Below are positions 10,701-23,569 of a stretch of 64,000 nt of DNA, piece after piece; the stretch's first letter is position 1, and each line of letters opens with the position of its first letter. The notes under the pieces were generated by a model. That model did no database searches and was not told where the DNA came from. It saw nothing but the letters and a program-made list of their open reading frames with translations. Both the position numbers and the translations under genes were made by a program. The stretch is taken from the NCBI GenBank assembly GCA_013398955.1, contig VWPU01012691.1, positions 124,001 to 188,000 on the forward strand, in the 5' to 3' direction. The DNA is from Callaeas wilsoni (Eukaryota > Chordata > Aves > Passeriformes > Callaeidae).

Positions 10701-13574
10701 GTGCACAGTCCTGAAAGCAGCAGTCCAAGACCTTATTTCTCAGGTCTATGGATGCTCTATGGATGGTCTATGAAGAGAAGCAGGTGGCCACAGGACTGAT
10801 TATGTCAAACATCTCTTCCCAGTGGTTGCCTCAGGAAGGCAAGAACTGCTAAAGCACCGTTCAAACCATCTAGGTTAAATCTGTTTCTCTTTATTGGTGT
10901 ATTGAATACACAGGGTTTTGCATCCAGCTGGGATGCAGGCTGGATACATCCTTTCTAAGGAAAATTACCAAAAAGAGCAGATCTGAATCTTGGTGAGGAA
11001 GAAAACAGTAGCAAAAATGAGACCTGTGTCCTCAGCAAAGGTAAATAACCAAAAATTGGAAGATATGGGTCAGCCTAGAGGGTAAAGAGCTCTTATTTCT
11101 CACATCAAAAAGACCACAATAGGATGTGGGACACCATCAGGAAGGAGGACTCTGTGATCCTGCTGAAAATGACTCTTTCTAATGGTAGAAAATCAAGGAA
11201 CAAGGAGACAGTGAGGAATTTTGCTCCTTCTGCCTCGCTGCCAGAACAAACTGAGAATCTACTGCCTTTTCAACTCAGTCAGCAGTCTGCTCCTGCAGCT
11301 ATTACCTCAGGAGCAGATAGGAAGCCTGAGTGTAATGACTTTTATCACTTACTTGTGGGTATTGTTAATCACTTTGAATGCCTTTGCGACACATTTAGAT
11401 TTCTCTAAATGCAGTGACAACTTTGGACAGAAAATCACAAAGCCCTTGGTTCTGATCCAGATCACACAGACAGTCTGAACATGCCTACTGTCACTTAAAA
11501 TTGAAGAACAGCATCACGCAATTGTCCTCTTGTGCCTGACAAATTCAAAGACACGGATTGAGTTCAAACAATTGTTGCCCTGTTCCACAAGCTCTGATAA
11601 TGAAGACACCATGAAAGTTTTTGGCATAAAGGAAAACAAGTCAATACACACATCAGGACACTACAACAGATAAAATTTAGCTCTATTATAACCTGGTATT
11701 CAAGCATTCTCGGAGAAATTGGATCTGTCTGCTGCTATTTCTGCCGTGCTTGCTTTAAGCTGTTCTCTTATCCAACTCCTCGACTGTTTATCAAACAGAA
11801 GACATCATCTGGATGCTAAGGAGACACTTCACCATCAGGCTGAGGGGTAGTTCTCTCTGAGAGGTGTCACAGGAAAAGGTACTGACAGATGGGAAGAGCC
11901 TAAAATCTTTTCAACTCTTCTTCTCCTCCATTTCAAAATCTTTTTCTGAAATGTGTCCTCTGTATCTGCCAGGGCAGTTTTATATTGAGAGAAATTTATA
12001 CCGAGGCTAGAGAAAGAAGTGAATGGCATGAAAAGAAAACCTGTGAGCATAAAAGTGTGGAAAGACCTTGAGGAGGCTATCAGAAAGTTCGATTTTTGCT
12101 TAGCAAAATTTAACTGAAACACTGTTATGTGGGACCACCTGGCCTTTACAGAGACGGTGCTTTTCCCACAGCACAGGGGAATAAACACCTACTTAGAAAC
12201 TGCTCCAGGCTGCCAATTACTGTAGGGATATTCCACATTATCACACTGTTACTGGTGGTGTTTTGTTCCCAAAAGTTTGGGAAACTCAAGACACACTCAG
12301 TAAGGCTTGGATTCCTCAACCAAAGATACAACTGCCTATAATGTGACTTAGACACACATGTTGTTATGCAGAAAGGTGTGTAGCAGGTAAGTGTGTCTTA
12401 CACTGAAAAAAATCAATGCTGTAGGAAGGAGTTCTGGATATTCAAAGGTACTGAAAACCACCTTAGGTTCCATGACTCTTCCCTTAAATTATTCCATCCT
12501 GCTTTGCAAATCTTTGATAATTTTTTTTCCCCTATGAATTCCATTTCTTTAATGGATTTCCTTTCCATTACATAGGTGCAAAATGCTACCAGTGAGACAG
12601 GTCAACGTTGTCTGTGAAACGCCAGTTTGCCTTGAATGCTTTTTGAGATGGCTCTGTAAGGCAAAACGGACCTCAAGAACACAATGCAAGTTTTGAGAAG
12701 CTATGGGTGAGTTTCATCTAATTTCATCCCATATAAACTATCTAAAACATTTAATGCTTCCTCTGTGCCAGTTGTCTGTAGTCTTTCTTTATGAAATGGA
12801 AAGGAATAACTACTTCCAAAGGGCAAATGAACCTTCTCATCGTGAACACTTATTTTACATTAAGACACATGCTCTGGAATACCTCTCTGTCTCTCCATGG
12901 ATTACAAAAGGGGCTTAGACCAAATGTTTCCCCATTGGATAACTAAATTTAAACTAAATTTAAGCTCCTGCTGCAGCTAAATATAACAAGAACACTGTGA
13001 GACTAAGCTTAAAATCCCTTTCTGTAGTACAGCTGGTAAACAGGCTACCTGACAGGGAGGTTACACACAGGTTACAGGCACTTCCTCTTAATATTTTTTT
13101 AAAGCACTGTTCTTTGTATCATCTGTAAAACAGCTCAAACCACCACAAGGCACACATGGGCAGTCCAGACAGATGGATGGTTTTGAATGGTTCAGTTGCT
13201 GTTAAGTTTATACAGGAACTCTAGTAAAAGCTCTTTAAAGGACCCAGAAGTTATCACTTCAGCCAACTCTGGTGATAACAAACGTTGTGTTCAGCTATTA
13301 GCTTCACTGAATGACCTCAGGCTTGCTTTTTCATACTCTTATTTCAAGGCCTGGTCTAGCATACGACAGGGAATTAGGAAACTAGGGGGTGAAGCATCTG
13401 AGAATGCCATGGTCAGGACAAGGTTCTGCAGGAAAACAGCCCAAATGGCCTCATGGGAGCATTCCAAGATTCTCCTCAGGGACTCAAGGGTTTAAACTAA
13501 GGGTTTAAACAAAGCTTTTACTTGTGCTGTAGCAGAACCTCTTGCATGAGTGTACTCTTCACACGGTAGAAAAA
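7713..13574. other. Mostly unique noncoding DNA
   Basis: No defensible gene is seen in about 5.9 kb. Notable items are a run of 17 T at 9884-9900, a MIR-like scrap at 8642-8735, a 104-codon minus-strand open frame at 9527-9841 that I do not recognise, and short direct repeats such as AACTAAATTTA near 12942-12963. The rest is ordinary AT-leaning unique sequence. Confidence 0.6.
8642..8735 (-). repeat. Possible MIR-like SINE fragment
   Basis: The order of blocks resembles the reverse complement of MIR. GACACAAAGA at 8669-8678 corresponds to 'GGCACAGAGA', TAATCTGCTCAAG corresponds to 'TAACTTGCCCAAG', and AGAACAGATGCAGCAATTCCACGA lies where 'CACAGCTAGTAAGTGGCAG' would fall. Similarity is weak and by eye only. 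Confidence 0.33.
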
Positions 13575-13660
13575 AGTGGCTGGATGGCCAAGTCCAAGCA
13601 GTGGTGGACTCAATGGTCTTAGAGGCCTTTTACCACCTCAGCAATTCTATGGTTCTATAA
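13575..13660 (+). mobile_element. CR1 LINE 3' tail
   Basis: The last 85 or so bases of a CR1 in forward orientation. GGTGGACTCAATGGTCTTAG leads to GGCCTTTTACCACCTCAGCAATTCTATGGTTCTATAA. The ending has two near copies of the 8-base unit ATTCTATG that terminates CR1 elements. The remainder of the element is absent (5' truncation), so it is a dead fossil. Confidence 0.8.
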
Positions 13661-14600
13661 CAAGAAGGGAAATAGTTTGATTTCTCCTTCTGTTCCCTAA
13701 ATGAGGAGCAGAAACCCATTCCCAGCGCTCCCTTAAAAACGGCAAAGCACAAGGAACTGCTGCGGTGTGAGATGGGAATTTCAGGTCATTACTAATCTGG
13801 TTGACATGCAAAGTGCTGAGGTAGAAAATGAAAGCCCAATTGCACATCCCAGCCCCCTGAGACATTCGGTCTCCCAGGAACCATTATTTCGTCTGTACAA
13901 ACTATTGTTTCATAGAGAATATCGTGTTTCAGCAGAAAAGTCAAATGTGTCCTCTCGTAACTCCATGTGGCTGTTAGCTTACTGCTGAGCTAATACTTTG
14001 CCACATAAATAAAACTGCACAAAAAAAGAGAGAGCAGCCTTGCAAGGAAACATGGGGAAAAAATATAATTCATTGGCGCTGAGGGCTGAAAAGCTAGTGA
14101 GCTTCTTCCCTTTCCTTTTTTCTTCCCTTTACCCTTACAAGTTGATGTGTATCCAAACAGCTTGAAAAGTACTTTGAAATCCAACTTTAGTCAGCTGTGA
14201 TGAAGACATAAGAGGAGCTGATTTTTCCTTTGTGATGCTTTGTTTTCTTCTCTTTTATTCACTGTTCGCTTCAGCAGTGGCTGCAGGAGAGGATTCTAAG
14301 TTATTCTAAGTGTTTTTTCTTGGAACTTCTTTTTCTTTTTTTTGGTGCAGTTAAAGATATATTTCTTGAGCTACACTGAGACATAGTCACTACATACTGC
14401 TTTTGAGGCAAGCTCAACTAGTGAGCTGAGAGGGCTTGAACCAAAATGCAAAACTTCTCAAACCCAGGGAATCTATAACATCTCACCTAAGGACTTTTTA
14501 CCATGGTAAAAAACTGCCGCTTTGTGTGGAAAGATGTGAAATGCTATGTAGGTGTTTTCATTTTTATTTTTGTTGAATCAATTTCACAAATGTTCTAAGG
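13661..14600. other. Noncoding DNA between CR1 fragments
   Basis: About 940 bases without a recognisable gene or repeat. A pyrimidine-rich stretch lies near 14105-14135 and T-rich DNA near 14320-14345. Open frames of 60-75 codons on both strands show no known domain. Confidence 0.55.
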
Positions 14601-15130
14601 CACCACTGGGGACCAGTCATTGGGCTCAAGGGCAACGCTGCCACTCAGAGGGATATAGGGAGTTTGTAGGACAGGGCCAACAGGAACTTCATGAAATTTA
14701 GCAGGGGAAAAAATGCAAAATTCTGAATATAATATGAATCATCACCGGACAACTGGGGAGCAGCTCTGCTGAAAATAACTTGGAGGTCCTGGTGGGCAAA
14801 TAGCTAAATAAGAAACATCAGCACACCCTGCCAGCAAAGTGTTCTGGATTTCTGGTACAGAAGGAGAGACAGGAGTTGGAGAACAGCAATATTCCTCCCT
14901 AATCAGCCATTACCCCACAACTACAATTCTGCATCCAGTCCTGCGACACAAAAATGAAAGGCATTGGTAAAAATTGGCATGAATTCAGTGGTAGGCCACC
15001 ACTGAGTGGGGGAGAGCAGGATCTGGAGTAATTGACCTTCAGAAGATGCTGGGGGACCTGGCCTTGTTTGGCCTGGAGAAGAAAGAGCTTCAGGAGGAGG
15101 TAACAGCATCCTGCTCATACCTACAATGAG
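14601..15130 (+). mobile_element. CR1 LINE fragment, end of ORF2 region
   Basis: Forward-oriented CR1. GGCCAACAGGAACTTCATGA and AAATGCAAAATTCTG match the CR1 segment 'GACAGGAACCTCATGAAGTTCAACAAGGGGAAATGCAAAGTCCTG'. Downstream, ACTTGGAGGTCCTGGTGGGCA and CAGCAAAGTGTTCTGG follow the same order as in the CR1 at 27260-27830. Frameshifts and stops break the frame throughout. It is truncated at both ends and encodes no protein. Confidence 0.75.
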
Positions 15131-18100
15131 GACACCAAGAAGACAGAATTATTAAAATTCAGTTCAGAAAAGCACTTAAACTCACATTTAACTTTAAGTT
15201 TATGTCTTAGTTTTACTTATTCACTGTAGTTTTTTTAATAAATATAGATATTAATGTCTTTTTTTATTCTGGTCTCTCTAATGCACTCATACATCTGTAT
15301 ATTTTTAATATATTGTAAAAACCTACTTAAAGTTGGACAAATACCTAACATCTTCCCTGTACTGAGGTATTTTGTAATATTAAAATGTGATTATCCTTCA
15401 TCCAATTTGTGGATTAGGTGTTATTTCATTTTATTTTTACAGCTATATGCAGTATTACCAACCATTAGCACGTAAGTATGAAATGATGAAATTTTTATGG
15501 CTACTGCATAAAATGAAATGGTACCAAAATTATTAGGTTTAACTCTGAACATTTAATAGAAATAAAAGGATTCAGTGCTATGCTATTCCTCTGGCAGGGT
15601 GTGACATGAGTGCAGTGAGTACTCCACCGTTTCATGTGTTATGCACAACCTGGTCACTGGAGCTCCTTGTTGAGATGAGAACATGCACCACTGCAGGAAC
15701 GCATATTTGGCTTCACAGCTGACTCCATGTGAGTATATTTTAGCACATATTGCAGCTTCCATGCTGCCCCTTCAGCCTGGTGGTTGCTGGAGGAAACCCA
15801 GCTATGCATCTTCTTTGAGGAAACCCCACAGTCTGACATGGCCCTGGGGCCACGAAAGCATCGACCAGCACGAAGGAGGCACAAAAATGAAAAACATCTG
15901 AAATATCTTCAGCCTGCATAAAGGAGAAGAGCCACCAAAGCAGTGCCTAGATCTGTTATCTCACTCTCAGCTGAGAAAAAAATCTTTGGAGTCCAGCAGA
16001 GAAATCAGGGGTTTTAAAGTGTCGGTAATCAGAAGGGATTGCTCCTTTATTGATTTTGGGGATGTATTCTTCATGTTCTGACACTACCGTGGTGACTTCT
16101 CATTTGGGGTACCCAGACAGCAGCACAGCAAAGCTGCAGCTGTGGTTGACATAAAACTACATAGAAGATCCCTGTGATCTGGTACGCAATCCTCTCATTT
16201 TAGTAAAATAGCACTGCAAGATAAAACAGTCTTTTGAAACTGGACAAGGAACAAGGTTACATCATTTTCTTTGCAAGAATGCTCTGTTTACAGGCAAGGA
16301 TAAAAAAAAGAAGTTTGAAAAAATAAGAGAAATTAATATAGGCATCTAGCCAGAATCTCAGTAGTGTCAGTAGTCACATGACAAATTAATCCTGTAAAGA
16401 TGTATATATTTACAATACCTGAAAATCTTGCACCCTTTCCTTAGAATAATCCAAAATCAAAAAACACTTAGAATTAAAGAAAAGAGAATGATGTACCTTA
16501 GCACTGGAAGACTTAAAAAATTATACCCAGTATTAATACACATGCAGTTGACTAGAAAAGATTTTCAGAATATTGGTTGAACACAACAATGAACAGTGTC
16601 TGCTAATATTAATTGTTACTTTTACCATTATTGTCGCAATGTTCTAGGAGAAATTTAGAGTAGGACTAGCAAGCATTTTTAGATTACATTGATATGCAAA
16701 TTAATTTTTCATGTTACATCATGCATTTTCATGTGGCAATCTTCATTCTTTAAGCTTTTCCATCAAAGAAAGAAAGAATACTCTGTCCCTGAGGTATCCA
16801 ATCAAAATTTGTGAACCATTTCAAATTTATGAATCGAGCACACACAGTGAAACCATTTACTGCATGTTGTATGAAGGGTGACTCCACTGTGCTTCATGGT
16901 GGGATTTTATTTTATTGCTTTTTTATTGCTTTTTAAATTATTTTCCTAATAATTCTTAATTACTTTTGCAATTAACTTTTTGACAATCACTAACCACTAT
17001 TTTTTTGTAGAACTATTCATTGCATTTTCAAGATCACATTCCCCAATGGCAAAAACTAACTTTAGCACTTAATATGGAAGAGTTAAGACTAGTTTTTCAT
17101 GGTTTCCTTTAACATTTACTTCTACACAGTTTTAGTTCCCAGGTCATTGCCTGCTGATCATCACACCTTGTACATCATATTGCTGAAATGTACTGGGTTG
17201 TAGAGCAAGAGGTCAAGGCAAGGCTTTAGTTTAGTTGTTATCTAAGTCTGGGCATTCAGATCTTAGACATCCCAGAGATCTCTGTGAAGCACTTTCCTAT
17301 GTGATTTTCCTTCACAGAAACTAGAGTATCAGAACCTCACTATCTCTGGAACTGAACCTTTAATTCTATATATCTGTGTTCTCCAAGCATGAAACTTAAT
17401 ATTATTCCACGCCAGAGATAACAATTTTTCTCCTGAAGAACAGAGGCTGTAAAGAAAAAAATCATTCATGCTTTTGGACACCTTGGGCAGGTTTTCACTC
17501 ACCTAATTTTAAGTAATTGTCTGTACCTGAGCTAGGTGGAGGGTTTTTTGACTCTCAGAGACCTGGGAGAGAAACGGGCAGTTAACTCATGCTGAGTCAG
17601 CCATCCGTAATAAGACAGATGAAATATGTATTTTAAGTACCTGTTCTCTCTACGACGGCAAAAGTTCAGGTGCATACTGGACCATACAGTTCAGATCTAG
17701 ACATATACACAGCTGGACAGCTGCTCACACCAGATGAGCTTGGCATCCTGAGTTTACAGCGATGACTGATGTTCCAGTTTCTACACAGACACCCTTTGGA
17801 AAGTTTATGCTATATATGTCTTTGAGCTATAATCTAATCAATATTTTAATAACCTCAATTTTCACTGTTAGAAAGGATATTTCCCAAAGCTATATAAGCA
17901 TGATTTTGTTTTAAATTAAGAATTTGGAGTCTGTTGTGAGCTGTAGAAACTCTGAAAGAAAAGTGCCACGATCACATATAACTTTGTGACCCAAAGGGCA
18001 TATGGTTATTTATTGACTAAATTCTGAATAAAACAGAACAAGTACAATGAGATTTTTTTATGATTACATTTTCAGCAAACTATATGATTACTTCTGGATT

Positions 18101-20962
18101 CAATATAATTAATTAAAAGTAGGTCAAAGCACCAAGAGTAAACAGAGTAACACAGAGGGAGGAAGTGATAAAGAACATCTCAGAATGGTAATGCAGTTTA
18201 GGCCAGTGAACTTGTTGTGTACTTGAGGTAAGGAGTAGGAAGATAGCTTCAGATTTCTTGAGTAGTTAGAATTTCAGAAGGGAACAGGAAATGTTGTATG
18301 TACAAAAAGAAAGGGTGATGGAAGCCTGTCTGGCCTTCATGTTACATGCCAGAATGCATTTGCCATCATGTTTGGTACAGCTAACCTCATAACAGGGAAA
18401 AAAACTTTTATTTTTTTTCCACACACACTGTAGAACTCAAGCTTTTTGGGCAAAAGTGTGTGACAATCTTTTGAGCTCCAAGAAGGGCTCAAGGAGTGTT
18501 CTAAACAGCTGCATCTTGTATGTCCTCCATTGCTTCTTTCCTTATTCCTACTCATGAATGTCGATAGATGAAAGTAGAAATTTTTCTCCAGAAAATGCTG
18601 ATTTAGTAGCTTGCTGTGAAAATATCGCTCTCCACAATTTATTCTAGAAAGCCATGGTTCCAAGCTTTCTATCCTGCAGATTTCTAAACTCAAGTTCCCC
18701 GTGAATTGAAGGAAGGAGAGAAGTTTGAATGTTGCAGAAGTCACAGCTGCACTGCCAAACTCAAGGTCCACTCTTCCTGCCACACCTTTCAAGATCTTGT
18801 CAGCCCTTGGCAATACTAACCAAGCAGTTTTTCTGCTTCCTTGCCACCTTTACTCAGACTCTCCCTTCAGGTTTATCACTGGAAAGAGAGGAAGAGCCTG
18901 AAGCCACCACCAGCTTGGCTGCATCAGTAGCTCTCATTCCCTGAGCTCTCACTGCTCTTAGAAAGACGGGGTTTGCAATGTCAGGAATCAAGAAGGTTAC
19001 ACTATTTTCAGCTAAAAAGAACCATCCATTATGACAATACCAATATCTTTTGGGACCATGCCTCAGCAACAAGGTCCTTGAGGATTTCAGGGGGAAAAAC
19101 GGAAGGAAAGAGATACTGAGGGGTGAGAAGAGGAAGCAGATGTGATCACACAGTGCCTGTCTTGATGGAATATCATCTCAGCCTTGTTGATGTGGTTCAC
19201 ACAGAAGAGTCTGCATGAACTTGTGGAAGTAAATAATATTGTGTCATCTGTTACATAACTGTCAGTAGCAAAGGGAACGAAAAAGTTTCTTTTTTGCATC
19301 CTATTTTATTCCTTGATGTTGCCTTCAGTGATTTTTTAAAATTCAATGTTACTACTCTTCAGTTAATGACTTCTGAAAAAATAAATATAAACTTTTATAG
19401 CTTGAGTGATAATTTTTTAATAGTTGTCTGCAGTCTATGCTTGCAACAAGTTCTTTTCAAATTTTTCTTTTTGGAAAAATTTTAATTTATACTCACTCCG
19501 GAAACAGTGCTCTTGCAATATCTTGATTAAACTGCCTTCAAAGTGTTGGTTTCACAAAGATTAAAGGAAAGATTCCCAGCTTACATAAGCTGTCACATCC
19601 TGCGGGCTGATAACATTTTAGATTAGTTGAATGTCTAATATTAACATTTTCTCTAGACATTCCTGATTTTCCTAGTGAGTTCCACTGTTTTGAATTTTAC
19701 TTAGACAAATAGAGAAGCCCTAAAGGGGCTAAACTGAGATGCCTTAAGCATTCTCATTTTCCAATGGAAAACAGACAGTCCTCTATCTTCTGAAAACTAG
19801 ACATCTCTAAGATGTCTGTTTATTTGGATATGCATAAAATCTAAGCATGTAATATTCTATTTTTTAATAAGGCTTTTAAAAAAATCCCTCTTCTTCTATA
19901 TGTACCAGTAAGGATTTATAAAGACTTCAGTTTTAATATCACATCTCAAATAAGCTTAATTTATCTCTTTTTTTTCTGCGTATCTAGGATGAGAGCCTGA
20001 GTAACACATGAGAAATTACCTCTGTTTTTTCCTCTTTATTTTTAAAGCACAGGGAAAATAATGAGGGAGAGCAGAAGGAAGAAAGAATATATAAACAACA
20101 TTCACTCGTTATATATATATAGATACACTTAGCAAATATCTCCTCCAGTCATATTCACACAAGATAATGAGATGATCCCACTGCCCCTTTCCTTCGAAGC
20201 TGAAAGGAAGGTTACGTTTCTGCACACTTAAAATAAATGTCTGATTTCTGTAACATAAAAAAAATTAAAAAGGTGTTGCTCAAGGGAAGCCATCAGCACT
20301 TGAGAGAACCATAATCCCCACCATCTGCTACCACAGAGACAGAGCAACTATTCACAGCTTTTGTTGCAGTCCTCAGGCTGCAATTGTGCTGCAGCTGAGG
20401 GTGGTCACAGTAGACCTGAGCAATTTTAAATCTTTACTGCTTATTCCCCCGCCTGCCGCCACCTCTCTTCCTTCCTCCTCTGCCCATTTTTTTACTGTAA
20501 TAGGCAAAATCAGGGCAGGGAAGGGATTGTATCTTTCTGATCTTTAGGCGACCTGCTGCCACCAACAGAAACATGAAATGCACATTGTATTCTGAGTCTG
20601 TAGGCGATGTCCTCTAGGCTGAGAATCATTTCATTTAATTATAGCTATCTAAAAAGTACCCAGTCTAAGGCAACTATCTAGGCTCCTCCTTTAGATGATT
20701 TTTAAAAAGGCAGTTCCAAAGGTGATTCATCCTAAACTACAATTGGTCTTAATACCCAAACAAGTCCTGTGTAAAATTAATTCTCCTGTCAGATATAAAA
20801 AGAGCTCAGGCTCCAATTTGGAGCAGACACCAAGGATAGACTTCACCTGAGGAAACACACACAGCTCCAATGCAGGTGTCTTTACCCGAGATGACTCTGC
20901 ACATTTCCTTTCTAGCCAATAGAAGGAACAGGAACTTTTGGTTCCTCTCCCCTTAATGTAGA
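15131..20962. other. Long repeat-poor block, no gene
   Basis: About 5.8 kb with no CR1 or LTR that I can recognise, unusual for this window. It is AT-rich, with T-rich runs near 16900-17000. A POU/homeodomain-like GATATGCAAATTAAT occurs at 16691-16705, and a pyrimidine-rich stretch lies near 20445-20490. A 158-codon minus-strand open frame (18337-18813) has no recognised domain. Such blocks often hold conserved regulatory elements, but that needs alignment. Confidence 0.55.
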
Positions 20963-21120
20963 TCATGGAGTCATATAATGTCTTGGTTGGGAAGGGACTT
21001 TAGGCTCATCCACTTCAAATCTCCTGCCACGTGCAGGGACACCTTCCACTAGACCAGGTCACTCAGAGTCTCCTCCAACCTGGCCTTGAACAGTTCCAGG
21101 GATGGGGAGTCAACAGCCAC
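20963..21120 (-). mobile_element. CR1 LINE 3' fragment
   Basis: Reverse-oriented CR1 3' end. Blocks in order are ATCATGGAGTCATATAATG, TTGGTTGGGAAGGGACTTTA, CTGCCACGTGCAGGGACACC, TTCCACTAGACCAGGTCACT and CTGGCCTTGAACAGTTCCAG. The similarity ends just after GGGATGGGGAGTCAACAGCC, so only about 160 bases survive. This is the subfamily also seen at 23212, 28828, 48288 and 57588. Confidence 0.88.
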
Positions 21121-21351
21121 TCTCAGATACAGAAAGATTGAAATATTGGAAGTATTTCTCTTCACTGATGGCAATGATTAGCTTGTATCTAGACTTTTTT
21201 AACAGATTTATACAGTTAGAAGAGCTGAATTGTGTTTCTAACATCCAGAAAGCTAAAATTTAGTGAGATTAATCAGAGTTTTGCCAACTGTCCCACATAA
21301 CTAGAAATCATATTAGCAGTGCCACCACCTTCAGAAGATTAGTCCTCTTTG

Positions 21352-21513
21352 CCAGACAGCCATTGCCCAACACTATCCCTTTCAGGTTTTAGGATGTGAA
21401 GGTTTCCAGACAGCCACTGACCAACACTATCCCTTTCAGGTTTTAGGATGTGAAGGTTTCCAGACAGCCACTGACCAGCACTATCCCTTTCAGGTTTTAG
21501 GATGTGAAGGTTT
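21352..21513. repeat. Minisatellite, 54-bp unit x3
   Basis: Three head-to-tail copies of a 54-base unit beginning CCAGACAGCC and ending GATGTGAAGGTTT. Units 1 and 2 differ at about two positions and units 2 and 3 at one, so the array is recent or homogenised. Because 54 is divisible by three, the minus strand stays open across it and shows an 18-residue repeat. This explains the 69-codon open frame at 21339-21548. I see no evidence that it is translated. Confidence 0.95.
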
Positions 21514-23211
21514 CCATGTGCTCTCCAGAGCAGCAGGCAGAGAGTCAAAGACTGAAGTCACTCCTTCCTCTAACACACCAATGTAAAGACACAACAAATC
21601 CTTTGAGGCTTCTGAGTTATTGAAAGGGAACAGAGGAGAATTTAAACCTAGAGGAAAAATGTATGTTACTTGAACTGCCTGGGAATGCAGTTCAAATGTC
21701 CAGGGCACTTAATTTTCATAGGCTGTTTCTCTCATGGCAAAAATATTATATGAGCTACACATTTGCAAGGATACTTGTTCACCACAGTGCGCACTGAAAT
21801 AAGTGCTAGTTCATTATAACCTTTAAAGCATCTCAACTTCATTGGCATTTAAGTATTGGATTGAGCATTATCTCAATGAGGTCATTAAAGAGAGTTGAAT
21901 GTATGGGAGGATAGTTCCTCAGCCTTATTTCATTGCAAATTTTATAGTTAATTACTGGGACAAAACACTAAATAAGAAGACAAACAGTACAAGTTAAAAT
22001 GGAAGGTTCTCTGGCAGATATAGCTTTATAAAAAAGCAAAAGTTAAACGCTAAGGACTCATTCATAATAAAAAGCAATTTCCCAAGTATTATGTTCTATC
22101 TCAGTTATGGTTAAACACCATAAATTAGCAGTGAGCATTCCAATTCAAATGACTTGTGTTCTTCAGTATTCTTAAAAATCAGTCGAATCAGAAGTCCGCT
22201 AACGCTTCAATGGAAGTAATAGAAGACAATTTAATTGACAGAAATGTGTTTTAGATAGTACTTCTTATCTTCAGGCAACACATTTTATTACCTAAAACTT
22301 CATTATAGTGCACAAAAAAGGAGAAAGAGAAACATATGTTTACTTGTAGAGAAGCATACATTTAAAATGATAACAGAATTGATTTCTTCCTGAATTTTTT
22401 ATCTTTGCTGTATACATTATGACCTATATGCTGAAATGTGAAAACCTAGAAATTTCTGGTACACTCCTGCATTTTCAGGAAAAAAAAAGCAATAACATTC
22501 TCAGAAGAATATTTTTGCATTGTTGTATTGTGCATTGTTTTCCTAAGATCAAATCTAAAAGGAGAAGAGCCACTATATTGTCCTCAGTAATGCTGTCAGA
22601 TCTCGTGGCTATATCTTCCAAACAAAGAGATTTTGGTGTTTCGGGGGGAATCCTCAACACAAGAATAAGGAATGAGCAATGTTGCTTTCCAAGTGTGTAC
22701 TTGGTACTGCGTGTGACGTCAATTTTAAAAGTAATAGGTGAAATTGTTGATTTTGATCCTGTATTATCGGTGGGGAACAAAATACAGGTTCTGAATCCAC
22801 CGCCAAAGATTATCTGCAGATTTGTTTCATCTGTTTCTGAGGGAAAAGAATGATGCCCAATTTCTGGTGCTCCTGGAACTATGGATTATGAAACAGCATC
22901 AAGCACCTGACATCACTGGAAAGAAGTATAAGTTGATAGTGACACAGGATGAGACGCCATGCTAAAGATTAGAAATAATAAAAATAAACAGACCCATAAT
23001 TTAACAGCAACCCTTTTCCCATTATGACTTACAAACTGGTAGTGTTTGTAAGTTTCCATGAGCCATCAGAAGAGGCTGAGTCTAAAATGAATTCTCCAGT
23101 TCTTAAAATTATGAAATAATTAAAATCTGTTTAGAGACCATGAACTGAAGTTTGAATGAAAAAGCTGAAATGTCTTTTTCAGGGCTATATTCAACAGTCT
23201 TAATCCCATTG
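21514..23211. other. Noncoding DNA with a perfect small hairpin
   Basis: No gene is recognised. The stretch 22419-22853 is open in the plus strand for 144 codons and partly open on the minus strand, but with no domain. A perfect 10-base inverted repeat (ACTTACAAAC at 23027-23036, GTTTGTAAGT at 23044-23053, 7-base loop) lies just before the next CR1. Confidence 0.5.
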
Positions 23212-23548
23212 ACCATAGAAGCACTGAATGGCTTGGGTTGGAAGGGTTCTTAAAGATCAGCTAGTTCCACCCTCCTGCCATGGGCAGGGACAACTTCCAC
23301 TAGATGAGGCTGCTCCAAGGTCCATTCAAGCTGGACTTGAACAATTCCAGGGTTGGGGCATCCACAACTTCTCTGGGCAACCTGTGCCAGTGCTTCATCA
23401 CCCTCACAGTAAAGAATTTATTCTTAATACCTAAACTTAGTCTACTTTCTTTCATTCCCCTTGTCCTGTCACTACATGATCCTGCAGAAAGTCCCTCCCC
23501 AGCCTTCTTGCAGGCCCATTTTAGGTACTGGAAAGCTGCTATAAGCAG
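23212..23548 (-). mobile_element. CR1 LINE 3' fragment
   Basis: A well-preserved reverse-oriented CR1 3' end of about 335 bases. GGCTTGGGTTGGAAGGGTTC is followed by CTGCCATGGGCAGGGACAAC, TTCCACTAGATGAGGCTGCT, CTCTGGGCAACCTGTGCCAG, ACAGTAAAGAATTTATTC and CTTGTCCTGTCACTACATGA. It ends near TACTGGAAAGCTGCTATAAG, typical of a longer-lived CR1 copy. The overlapping 83- and 87-codon open frames are repeat-derived. Confidence 0.93.
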
Positions 23549-23569
23549 CAAAACTAAACCAATATAGAC

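Noticed and set aside
18337..18813. 158-codon minus-strand open frame
   Set aside because: No domain, signal or splice context is recognised, and one frame of this length is expected by chance in 64 kb of both strands.
21352..21513. CRISPR array
   Set aside because: Units are contiguous without unique spacers and the genome is vertebrate. This is a minisatellite.
21339..21548. Protein with an 18-residue repeat
   Set aside because: The repeat simply reflects the 54-bp minisatellite length being divisible by three. No start context or conservation supports translation.
22419..22853. 144-codon plus-strand frame with an open antisense strand
   Set aside because: AT-rich, with no recognised motif. 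Dual openness without homology is not evidence of coding.
23027..23053. MicroRNA precursor
   Set aside because: The stem is only 10 base pairs and the outer arms do not pair, which is far too short for a pre-microRNA hairpin.
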